From the NCBI GenBank assembly GCA_015486475.1, contig WFRO01000543.1, positions 1 through 10,230 of the forward strand: a DNA stretch of 10,230 nt, in the 5' to 3' direction. Source of the stretch: Bacteroidales bacterium. Lineage in GTDB: Bacteria; Bacteroidota; Bacteroidia; Bacteroidales; VadinHA17. Below, one piece after another: positions 1-6,048 of the stretch. Under the pieces are notes generated by a model. It ran no database searches, had not been told where the DNA came from, and saw nothing but the letters and a program-made list of their open reading frames with translations. The stretch's first letter is position 1. Every line of letters begins with the position of its first letter. The position numbers were made by a program, and so were the translations under genes.

Positions 1-363
1 GACAAAGTACGCTTCCTGTTCAACGGTCAGTGGTGGCCATCGGCCATCAAAGGCACGATCATGCTGCGGCCCGTGACGGGCAGTGATGTGATCACCTCTG
101 CCCCTCCGCCGCCCATGGTGGCACAGCCTTCGTGGCGGGTTTACCCCCTGCCGGCCTCCGGGCTCCTGCATATCGACTACGGCAACACTCCCCCGTCCGA
201 CGCCACCTACCTGCTGTTCGACCTCTCAGGCCGGGCAGTCTTCGAGCACCGGGGTTTTACCCGGGAGCTCCTCCTGCCCACCCTGCGCAACGGTCTGTAC
301 CTGCTGGTGATCCGGCAGGGGGATCAGGCCATTTTCCGCACCAGGGTCCCTGTCCTGCACTAA
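1..363 (+). CDS. C-terminal part of a T9SS-exported protein (type A sorting domain)
   Basis: The reading frame is open from the first base of the window to TAA at 361-363, so this is the last 120 codons of a longer gene. The final ~75 residues look like a Por/T9SS type A C-terminal sorting domain: WRVYPLPASGLLHI (usual form VYPNPAS), then a LFDLSGRAV strand, then NGLYLLVIRQG and a short final strand ending RVPVLH. In Bacteroidota this domain directs outer-membrane translocation by the type IX system, after which it is removed and the protein is anchored or released. The upstream residues FNGQWWPSAIKGTIMLRPVTG would be the end of the preceding domain, whose function cannot be read here. One oddity is Leu in place of the usual Asn in the first motif. 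The stop lies 11 nt before the rluD start, which suggests co-transcription. Confidence 0.8.
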   Translation, partial: DKVRFLFNGQWWPSAIKGTIMLRPVTGSDVITSAPPPPMVAQPSWRVYPLPASGLLHIDYGNTPPSDATYLLFDLSGRAVFEHRGFTRELLLPTLRNGLYLLVIRQGDQAIFRTRVPVLH

Positions 364-374
364 AAACCACCGTC

Positions 375-1412
375 ATGGCCGAAGAGCTCAACGAACAGCA
401 GGAACTTTATGAACACCATCGTTTTGTCGTCGATCCCGGGCAGAGCCTTCTGCGCATCGACAAGTACCTGCTGAACAAGCTGGAGAACGTGAGCCGCACG
501 CGCATACAGCATGCCGCCACGGCCGGCAACATCCTGGTGGACGGCAAGGCCGTCAAACCCTCCTACCGCGTCAAGCCCGGCGAGGTGATCACCATCGTCC
601 TGCCCCACCCGCCGCGTGAGACAGAGATCATCCCCGAGGACATACCACTCGACATCCTCTATGAAGATGACGACCTGCTGGTGGTCAACAAGCCGGCCGG
701 CATGGTAGTGCACCCCGGCTATGGCAACTACAGCGGCACCCTTGTCAATGCCCTGGCCTGGCACCTGAAGGATGTGCCGGGGTTCAATAAAGGAGACATA
801 CGTGCCGGTCTGGTCCATCGCATCGACAAGAACACCACCGGCATCCTGGTGGTGGCTAAAAACGAGATCGCCCAGAACAAGCTGGCCAGACAGTTTTTCT
901 ATCATACCATACATCGCCGCTATACGGCCATCGTCTGGGGTATCCCCCCGGAAAAGGAGGGGACCATCACAGGACATGTGGGACGCAACCCCAAAGACCG
1001 CACGAAGATGTACGTCTTCCCCGACGGCAACCAAGGCAAAGAGGCCGTCACCCATTACCGCGTGCTGGAAGAGCTGGGCTACGTCAGCGTGGTGGAATGC
1101 CGCCTCGAGACCGGCCGCACCCACCAGATCCGCGTACACTTCCAGCACATCCGGCACCCCCTCTTCAACGACGCCGAGTACGGAGGCGACAGGATACTTA
1201 AAGGCACCACCTTCAGCAAATACCAGCAATTCGTCAGGAACTGCTTTAAGATCCTCCCCCGCCAGGCCCTCCACGCCCGCTCCCTGGAGTTCGTGCATCC
1301 TACCACCGGAAAGACCATGTCCTTCGAATCTCCTCTGCCCGAAGATATGCAGCAGGTCATCGAAAAATGGAGAAACTATCTGGAAGGGCGAAAGATGAAT
1401 GGCGAAGGATGA
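375..1412 (+). CDS. rluD: RluA/RluD-family large-subunit rRNA pseudouridine synthase
   Basis: 345 residues, close to the usual ~320-350 for RluD. The enzyme isomerises specific uridines in 23S rRNA to pseudouridine in the cytoplasm. An N-terminal S4 RNA-binding domain spans about residues 24-75 (LLRIDKYLL... VSRTRIQ... GNILVDGKAV). The catalytic domain starts near residue 92 (DILYEDDDLLVVNKPAGMVVHP) and carries the signature HRIDKNTTGILVVAKN with catalytic Asp151. The motif TGRTHQIRVHF follows, as expected for RluA-type enzymes. The ATG at 375 was chosen because the longer frame from 132 lies inside the upstream gene, and family homology begins only after 375. The last ten residues (LEGRKMNGEG) and the stop codon are encoded by a 7-bp repeat array, so the natural C-terminus may have been altered. 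RluD is more likely than RluA or RluC because of the S4 domain and length, but the substrate site is inferred. Confidence 0.93.
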   Translation: MAEELNEQQELYEHHRFVVDPGQSLLRIDKYLLNKLENVSRTRIQHAATAGNILVDGKAVKPSYRVKPGEVITIVLPHPPRETEIIPEDIPLDILYEDDDLLVVNKPAGMVVHPGYGNYSGTLVNALAWHLKDVPGFNKGDIRAGLVHRIDKNTTGILVVAKNEIAQNKLARQFFYHTIHRRYTAIVWGIPPEKEGTITGHVGRNPKDRTKMYVFPDGNQGKEAVTHYRVLEELGYVSVVECRLETGRTHQIRVHFQHIRHPLFNDAEYGGDRILKGTTFSKYQQFVRNCFKILPRQALHARSLEFVHPTTGKTMSFESPLPEDMQQVIEKWRNYLEGRKMNGEG

Positions 1413-1464
1413 AGGACGAAGGATGAAGGACGAATATCGAATATCGAACACCGAATCCCGAAAT
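1381..1464 (+). repeat. Heptad array 1, frame nnGAAnn, overlapping the rluD 3' end
   Basis: Twelve consecutive 7-mers on one grid (1381, 1388, 1395 ... 1458) all carry GAA at positions 3-5: TGGAAGG, GCGAAAG, ATGAATG, GCGAAGG, ATGAAGG, ACGAAGG, ATGAAGG, ACGAATA, TCGAATA, TCGAACA, CCGAATC, CCGAAAT. The flanking bases drift slowly along the array, as in a tandem repeat that has mutated. The first ~32 bp are inside rluD. Because 7 is not a multiple of 3, the array cannot remain an open frame for long, and it supplies the rluD stop at 1410-1412. Confidence 0.85.
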
Positions 1465-1478
1465 TGCAAGCAATTTCG
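1459..1478. repeat. Inverted repeat, 8-bp stem, 4-nt loop
   Basis: CGAAATTG (1459-1466) and CAATTTCG (1471-1478) are exact reverse complements around CAAG. The hairpin starts exactly where heptad array 1 ends; its left arm uses the last GAA unit. No T tract follows, so it is not a classical intrinsic terminator, although it could stabilise the rluD mRNA 3' end. Confidence 0.7.
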
Positions 1479-1483
1479 AGGAT

Positions 1484-1515
1484 GCCCGCCCGGATGAACA
1501 TCCGTTCGGACGGGC
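1484..1515. repeat. Nested inverted repeat (GCCCG ... CGGGC)
   Basis: An outer stem GCCCG (1484-1488) / CGGGC (1511-1515) encloses an inner hairpin CGGAT (1491-1495) GAAC ATCCG (1500-1504), and the small palindrome TCCGTTCGGA lies at 1501-1510. Alternative folds are possible. It belongs to the run of palindromes after rluD. Confidence 0.55.
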
Positions 1516-1516
1516 T

Positions 1517-1544
1517 CGCAACTCTAAAGTACTTTAGAGTTGCG
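1517..1544. repeat. Perfect 28-bp palindrome
   Basis: Each arm is 14 bp with no spacer: CGCAACTCTAAAGT (1517-1530) followed by its exact reverse complement ACTTTAGAGTTGCG (1531-1544). This is the longest perfect palindrome in the window. It is probably a dispersed intergenic palindrome (REP-like) or a binding site for a dimeric protein. No T tract follows it, so it does not look like a standard terminator. Confidence 0.8.
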
Positions 1545-1589
1545 GCATATTGAATAAAGAATTGAATTCCTTAAAAGATGAGATCGTAC

Positions 1590-1641
1590 AGACGCAATTC
1601 ATTGCGTCTCGCCCCGGATCCTGGTTCATTCATTGCGTCTC
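1590..1641. repeat. Hairpin AGACGCAA/TTGCGTCT plus a direct copy of its right arm
   Basis: AGACGCAA (1590-1597), TTCA, TTGCGTCT (1602-1609) form an 8-bp stem with a 4-nt loop. The 13-mer TTCATTGCGTCTC, which includes loop and right arm, occurs at 1598-1610 and again at 1629-1641. Two right arms and one left arm suggest a partly duplicated repeat unit. Confidence 0.7.
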
Positions 1642-1650
1642 AAATCCCAA

Positions 1651-1703
1651 AAAACAGCAAATGCGGCAAGCGAGCAAACTCGAAAATGCATTTTCGCTGT
1701 TTT
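1651..1703. repeat. Inverted repeat AAAACAGC/GCTGTTTT with inner 16-bp palindrome
   Basis: AAAACAGC (1651-1658) pairs with GCTGTTTT (1696-1703). Nested at its right side is a perfect 16-bp palindrome, CGAAAATGCATTTTCG (1681-1696). The two structures share base 1696, so they are alternatives rather than one continuous stem. Confidence 0.6.
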
Positions 1704-1733
1704 CAATGTGCCTGGGTTTTCGGGAATGTTTGT

Positions 1734-1764
1734 AATTCTAAGAAAATCAAAGATTTCCAGAATT
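1734..1764. repeat. Imperfect palindrome AATTCT ... AGAATT
   Basis: AATTCT (1734-1739) and AGAATT (1759-1764) bracket a smaller hairpin AAATC (1744-1748) AAA GATTT (1752-1756). With its flanks the outline is GTAATTCT ... AGAATTGC, close to the outline GCAACTCT ... AGAGTTGC of the palindrome at 1517-1544. The two may therefore be diverged members of one repeat family. Confidence 0.5.
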
Positions 1765-1831
1765 GCGACACCTAAACCTGAAACTTTTTTGTTTTTTTCA
1801 TCTTTTTTTATTATTTTCAACCAACCCTTTA

Positions 1832-1891
1832 AATAGGTATTTAAATACCTATTAAATTGCCTATTAAAATACCTATTTAAATAGGTATTTT
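1832..1891 (+). promoter_or_regulatory. Two AT-rich perfect palindromes upstream of the AbrB-like gene; candidate operator
   Basis: AATAGGTATTT (1832-1842) is followed directly by its reverse complement AAATACCTATT (1843-1853). AAAATACCTATTT (1866-1878) is followed by AAATAGGTATTTT (1879-1891). The core ACCTATT/AATAGGT occurs at 1832, 1847, 1871 and 1880, a variant GCCTATT lies at 1859, and one more ACCTATT is at 1927-1933, four bases before the start codon. Several spaced copies of a dimer-type site just ahead of a gene for a small DNA-binding protein are what an autoregulatory operator looks like. The role is inferred; the palindromes are directly seen. Confidence 0.5.
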
Positions 1892-1936
1892 TAATTACGC
1901 GCGTACCTTGAATAACCTAAACCAAAACCTATTGCT

Positions 1937-2125
1937 ATGGCCAGAAGAAAATTATCCAAAAGACACATCCGCAGTCTGCTGAAACTGGGTGGTGGCAGCA
2001 GTTATGGCATCAGTCTTCCCCGCGAGGAAGTGGAAGAGTTCGGCTGGAAAGCCAAACAGAAACTGGTAGTGGAAAAGTACGGCAACGGCCTGTTGATCCG
2101 CGACTGGAATGATGAGAAAAAGTGA
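1937..2125 (+). CDS. Small AbrB/MazE/SpoVT-like DNA-binding protein
   Basis: 62 residues. The core from about residue 13 (SLLKLGGGSSYGISLPREEVEEFGWKAKQKLVVEKYGNGLLIRDW, given here in pieces) matches the swapped-hairpin AbrB pattern: LLKLGGGSSYGISLPREEV, a helix ending EEFGW, then QKLVVEKYGN and GLLIRDW. A basic N-terminus (MARRKLSKRH) and a charged tail (NDEKK) flank it. Proteins of this fold bind DNA as dimers, either as regulators or as the antitoxin half of MazEF/VapBC-type pairs. No toxin partner is present: the next gene, 26 nt downstream, is ddl. The gene therefore looks like a free-standing regulator that shares a transcript with ddl. The AT-rich palindromes ahead of it may be its own target. 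The assignment rests on motif pattern alone and its target genes are unknown. Confidence 0.7.
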   Translation: MARRKLSKRHIRSLLKLGGGSSYGISLPREEVEEFGWKAKQKLVVEKYGNGLLIRDWNDEKK

Positions 2126-2151
2126 AAGATGATCGCACATAGCACCTGCAC

Positions 2152-3129
2152 ATGAAAAAGATCGCGGTCCTGGCCGGGGGGTATTCCTCCGAATACGGCA
2201 TCTCGCTGAACAGTGCGGAGCAGGTGATCCGGCATCTGGACAAGAGCCTCTACGTCCCTTACCTGATCATCATCACCCGGGAACGGTGGTACTGGAAATC
2301 TCCGGAGGGAGAAAAGATCCTCGTCGACCGGAACGATTTCTCCGTCTCCGCCGGGGGTGAGAAGATCCTTTTTGACGGTGTGTTGATCGTCATCCACGGC
2401 ACACCGGGCGAGGATGGCAGGCTGCAGTCCTATTTCGATCTGCTGGACATTCCCTATGCGGGATGTGATGCTTTTGTCTCGGCGCTCACCTTCAACAAGT
2501 ATGCCTGTAAGGTCTTTCTGGAGAAGTATCACATAGCCACGGCCCCTTCCCTGCTGATCCGTTACCGCAAAGGATGGATCGCCCCCGATACGGAGGGTAT
2601 GAAATATCCTCTTTTTGTCAAGCCCAACACCAGCGGCTCCAGCTTCGGGGTCTCCAAGGTGCATGATCCTTCCGGGCTGACCGCCGCTATCCGGGAAGCT
2701 TTCCGCGAAAGTGACGAGGTGATCATCGAAGAGTTCATCGAAGGCACGGAGGTGTCCTGCGGGGTACTGAAGAGTGGCAGTCACGAGATCATCTTCCCTC
2801 CCACCGAGATCGTCAGCAAGAAGGATTTCTTCGATTACGAGGCAAAGTACACCGAGGGGATGGCCGAGGAGATCACGCCGGCCCGCCTGCCGGACCATCA
2901 GCTGGAGAAGATCCGCGAGACCGCCTCTTACATCTATTCCGTGCTGGGATGCAAAGGCGTGGTGCGCGTCGATTTTATCCTGCAGGATCACACGCCCTGT
3001 TTTCTGGAGATCAACACCATCCCCGGTCTGAGCAGGGAGAGCATCATCCCCCGTCAGGCACAGGTATTCGGTATCGGCATGAAAGATCTGCTGAATATCG
3101 AGCTGGAAGATCTGTTCACTCAGCGCTGA
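2152..3129 (+). CDS. ddl: D-alanine-D-alanine ligase
   Basis: 325 residues, normal for Ddl. This cytoplasmic ATP-grasp enzyme joins two D-alanines using ATP, giving the dipeptide that MurF adds to the peptidoglycan precursor. Visible motifs are the N-terminal VLAGGYSSEYGISLNSA with Glu14 (D-Ala binding), HGTPGEDGRLQ at 82-92, the ATP-binding loop KPNTSGSSFGVSKV at 157-170, EEFIEGTEVSCGV near 193-205, YEAKYTEG near 229-236, RVDF at 272-275, and the metal- and product-binding segment EINTIPGLSRESIIP at 286-300. All residues expected for activity appear present. It begins 26 nt after the AbrB-like gene, probably in one transcript. Its last 14 bp overlap the end of gcvP on the opposite strand. 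In many Bacteroidota ddl lies next to rluD; here the repeat-rich spacer and the small regulator separate them. Confidence 0.95.
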   Translation: MKKIAVLAGGYSSEYGISLNSAEQVIRHLDKSLYVPYLIIITRERWYWKSPEGEKILVDRNDFSVSAGGEKILFDGVLIVIHGTPGEDGRLQSYFDLLDIPYAGCDAFVSALTFNKYACKVFLEKYHIATAPSLLIRYRKGWIAPDTEGMKYPLFVKPNTSGSSFGVSKVHDPSGLTAAIREAFRESDEVIIEEFIEGTEVSCGVLKSGSHEIIFPPTEIVSKKDFFDYEAKYTEGMAEEITPARLPDHQLEKIRETASYIYSVLGCKGVVRVDFILQDHTPCFLEINTIPGLSRESIIPRQAQVFGIGMKDLLNIELEDLFTQR

Positions 3130-5983
3130 AATTCTCGAGATCTGAGGCTGAGCAGAGCAGGTGCCGGTCGCCCCAGGCCTCATCCACCCGGTTGACCGCC
3201 GGCCAAAACTTGTTCTCTTCCACCCACCCGAGGGGGAAGACCGCCTGACGGCGTCCGTACGGATGGGTCCACTCTTCGGCCAGCGCCACCCCCTGGGTGT
3301 GCGGCGCATTTTTCAACACATTGTCCTCGGCATCGGTCCTGCCTTCCTTCACCTCCATGATCTCGTCATAGATCTGCTTCATGGTCTCCACGAAACGGTC
3401 CAGCTCGGCTTTCGACTCGCTCTCGGTAGGTTCCACCATCAGCGTACCATGTACCGGGAAGGAGAGGGTGGGCGCGTGAAAGCCGTAGTCCATGAGGCGC
3501 TTGGCGATGTCCGTTTCACTGATGCCCGTCTCGTGTTTGAAGGGGCGGCAGTCGAGGATCATCTCATGTCCCACATACCCGGTCTCACCGGTATAGAGCG
3601 TTTTGAAATGATCCTTCAGGGCCGCTGAGATATAATTGGCGTTCAGGATCGCCACCTTGGTAGCTTTGGTGAGACCCTCGCTGCCCATCAGGCGTATGTA
3701 GGCATGGGATATCACCAGGATCTGGGCGCTGCCATAGGGAGCCGCCGAGATGGTATCATGCGAACGGGCACCGCCCGTATGCACCACCGGATGGCCGGGC
3801 AGAAAATCCGTCAGGTGTTCAGCCACAGCTACGGGCCCCACGCCGGGACCTCCGCCGCCATGTGGGATCGCAAAGGTCTTGTGCAGGTTCAGATGACACA
3901 CGTCAGCCCCTATGGCGGCGGGACTGGTGAGCCCCACTTGGGCATTCATGTTGGCGCCGTCCATATACACCTGTCCGCCGTAACGGTGTACGATCTCCGT
4001 CATCTCTTTGATGCGGCTCTCGAAGACACCGTGCGTGGAGGGATAGGTGACCATGAAGGCTGCGAGCCGCTCCTTATGCTCTTCGGCCAGGCGGGCCAGC
4101 AAGTCCACGTTGATGTTGCCCCGCTCGTCACAATCGACCACCACCACCTGCATGCCGGCCATCACCGCGCTGGCAGGATTGGTGCCGTGAGCCGACGAGG
4201 GGATCAGCACCACATCACGCTGCATCTCGCCCAGCGATTCCAGGTAACGGCGTATGATGGTCAGACCCGTGTACTCACCCGCCGCCCCTGAGTTGGGCTG
4301 AAAGGTGATGCCGGCAAAGCCTGTGATCTTCAGCAGGTCCTCCGTCAGATCGTCGATAATACGGCGGTACCCTTCCGCCTGTTCTGCGGGCACGAAAGGA
4401 TGCAGGGCCGCGAACTCAGGCCAGCTCACCGGGATCATCTCCGCGGCAGCGTTCAGCTTCATGGTGCAGGAGCCCAGCGGGATCATCGAATGGGTCAGGG
4501 AGATATCCCTGCGCTCCAGCTTTTTCATATAACGCATCATCTCCGTCTCGGAACGGTAGCGGTGAAAGACCTGCTGCTGCATGAACGGGGAGGTACGCAG
4601 CAGGGCCTTATCAAACCATATCCGTCCTTCCGTCACCTCCGGCGCCGGTTTCTTCTTCCCGGACGCGCCGGCAAAGACCTCTAGCAGATCTTCCATATCC
4701 GCGGGCAGGGTGGTCTCGTCCAGGCTGATCATGACAAAACCGTCATAATAGTAATTCAGGTTGATCTCTTTCGCCAGCGCCAGTTCCCGTATCTTCTCTT
4801 TCTGCTGGTCCGTCACGCGTATCTTCAGTGTATCGAAGAAAGTGTCATTCACCTGCTCATACCCCAGGCTTTTCAGGCCCTCATGGAGGGCTCCTGTCAG
4901 GGAGTGGATATTCTCCGCCACCCTTTTCAGTCCTTCGGGGCCGCGGTACACGGCATAAAAGCCGGCCATGGTGGCCAGCAGGGCCTGGGCCGTACAGATA
5001 TTGGAGGTAGCTCTTTCGCGCTTGATATGCTGTTCGCGGGTCTGCAGGGCCATGCGGAGGGCCGGTTTCCCCTGTGCGTCGCGTGTCACACCGATGATCC
5101 TTCCCGGCATGTGTCTTTTGTATTCCTCTCCGGCCGCGATATACCCCGCATGGGGACCGCCGAAGCCCATGGGCAGTCCCAGCCGCTGCACCGAGCCCAC
5201 CACCACATCGGCACCCCACTCGCCGGGAGGCGTCAGCAGGGCCAGGCTCAGGATATCCGCCACGGCGACCACCGGCACACCCGCATCACGCATCTTTTCC
5301 GTCCAAGCCCTCAGATCAAATACCACCCCGTCGCTGTCGGGATACTGGACCAGGGCGCCAAAAAGATCTTCATCCGGCGCCATTGTCTGCCAGGAGCCTG
5401 TCACCAACTCTATGCCGCGGGCTTCGGACCTTGTGCGCAGGATGGCCAGCGTCTGGGGGAATACTTTCTCATCCACGAAAAAACGGATCACATTCGCTTT
5501 CACCTGCGCACGGGAGCGGGCATGGAAAAGCATCAGCATGGCCTCGGCTGCCGCCGTGCCTTCATCCAGCAGGGAGGAGTTGGCCAGAGGCAATCCCGTC
5601 AGCCCGATGATGGCCGTCTGAAAATTGAGCAAAGCCTCCAGGCGTCCCTGCGAGATCTCGGCCTGGTAAGGGGTGTAAGAAGTGTACCAGGCAGGGTTCT
5701 CCAGGATATTGCGCTGGATCACCGGCGGGAACAATGTATTGTAATAGCCCATGCCGATGTAGGAGCGGTACAGCTTGTTCTGCGAGGCGATCGCTTTGAT
5801 GTACCGCTGATACTCCGCCTCGGTCATGGCAGCGATCTCAGGAAACGCTTCAAGACGTATATCGCGGGGTATAACCTTATCGATCAGGGCATCAAGGGAC
5901 TCCTCTCCAACGGACCGGGCCATCTCTTCGGTCTCCTGCTTGCGGGGACCCAGATGACGGTCCATAAAATGTTCTGTTTTCAT
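3116..5983 (-). CDS. gcvP: Glycine dehydrogenase (decarboxylating), P protein of the glycine cleavage system
   Basis: 955 residues, matching the single-chain form (about 950-960) rather than the split GcvPA/GcvPB form. It decarboxylates glycine with pyridoxal phosphate and passes the aminomethyl group to the lipoyl arm of GcvH. The N-terminal half begins DRHLGPRKQETEEM and contains NSSLLDEGTAAAEAML (135-150) and GFGGPHAGY (273-281). The C-terminal half holds SMIPLGSCTMKLNAAAEM (499-516), SSAHGTNPASA (596-606), MDGANMNAQVGL (674-685) and the PLP-lysine segment HLNLHKTFAIPHGGGGPG with Lys702. The ATG at 5983 sits just before the conserved start and about 25 nt downstream of a good -7 box. gcvH and gcvT are not in the window, so the other subunits must lie elsewhere. 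The 3' end converges on and overlaps ddl by 14 bp. Confidence 0.97.
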   Translation of the reverse strand: MKTEHFMDRHLGPRKQETEEMARSVGEESLDALIDKVIPRDIRLEAFPEIAAMTEAEYQRYIKAIASQNKLYRSYIGMGYYNTLFPPVIQRNILENPAWYTSYTPYQAEISQGRLEALLNFQTAIIGLTGLPLANSSLLDEGTAAAEAMLMLFHARSRAQVKANVIRFFVDEKVFPQTLAILRTRSEARGIELVTGSWQTMAPDEDLFGALVQYPDSDGVVFDLRAWTEKMRDAGVPVVAVADILSLALLTPPGEWGADVVVGSVQRLGLPMGFGGPHAGYIAAGEEYKRHMPGRIIGVTRDAQGKPALRMALQTREQHIKRERATSNICTAQALLATMAGFYAVYRGPEGLKRVAENIHSLTGALHEGLKSLGYEQVNDTFFDTLKIRVTDQQKEKIRELALAKEINLNYYYDGFVMISLDETTLPADMEDLLEVFAGASGKKKPAPEVTEGRIWFDKALLRTSPFMQQQVFHRYRSETEMMRYMKKLERRDISLTHSMIPLGSCTMKLNAAAEMIPVSWPEFAALHPFVPAEQAEGYRRIIDDLTEDLLKITGFAGITFQPNSGAAGEYTGLTIIRRYLESLGEMQRDVVLIPSSAHGTNPASAVMAGMQVVVVDCDERGNINVDLLARLAEEHKERLAAFMVTYPSTHGVFESRIKEMTEIVHRYGGQVYMDGANMNAQVGLTSPAAIGADVCHLNLHKTFAIPHGGGGPGVGPVAVAEHLTDFLPGHPVVHTGGARSHDTISAAPYGSAQILVISHAYIRLMGSEGLTKATKVAILNANYISAALKDHFKTLYTGETGYVGHEMILDCRPFKHETGISETDIAKRLMDYGFHAPTLSFPVHGTLMVEPTESESKAELDRFVETMKQIYDEIMEVKEGRTDAEDNVLKNAPHTQGVALAEEWTHPYGRRQAVFPLGWVEENKFWPAVNRVDEAWGDRHLLCSASDLENFSAE

Positions 5984-6008
5984 GAAATGATATTAAAATG
6001 TGCCGGAC

Positions 6009-6016
6009 CAAAAATA
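6009..6016 (-). promoter_or_regulatory. Bacteroidota -7 element for gcvP (TATTTTTG)
   Basis: On the minus strand the 65-bp gap between the MBL gene and gcvP contains TATTTTTG, an exact match to the Bacteroidota -7 consensus TAnnTTTG. It lies 25 nt upstream of the gcvP ATG, which would give a leader of about 18-20 nt. No clearly spaced -33 TTG is seen. This suggests gcvP can be transcribed apart from the two genes behind it. Confidence 0.5.
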
Positions 6017-6048
6017 GGAAAACGTAACGGCAAAAAAAACCACAATTA

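Larger units (their letters stand above)
1413..1936. other. Gene-free 524-bp spacer rich in repeats and palindromes
   Basis: No credible protein gene or RNA gene is seen between the rluD stop and the AbrB-like gene. The short open frames here run through palindromes and have no recognisable family. From left to right the stretch holds the rest of heptad array 1, at least six inverted repeats between 1459 and 1764, a T-rich tract at about 1785-1819, and two AT-rich palindromes at 1832-1891. Base composition shifts from GC-rich at the left to very AT-rich from about 1640 on, unlike the flanking genes. Confidence 0.75.

Noticed and set aside
360..1469. 369-codon open frame on the minus strand opposite rluD
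   Set aside because: It is antisense to rluD with its complete catalytic motif, and its first codons lie in the heptad array.
1517..1544. Intrinsic terminator for rluD
   Set aside because: The palindrome has no loop and is followed by GCATATTGAAT rather than a T tract; the T-rich stretch is more than 200 bp further on.
1626..1820. 64-codon open frame on the minus strand in the spacer (start MKIIKKDEKNKK)
   Set aside because: It reads straight through several palindromes and the T-rich tract and matches no family known to me. It could be annotated by gene finders, but no independent support is visible.
1550..1836. Three short overlapping plus-strand frames in the spacer (61-67 codons)
   Set aside because: They run through inverted repeats, have no ribosome-binding or promoter support, and have no family resemblance.
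2002..3309. 435-codon open frame on the minus strand across ddl and the small regulator
   Set aside because: It is antisense to ddl, overlaps two genes with clear families and has no recognisable domains.
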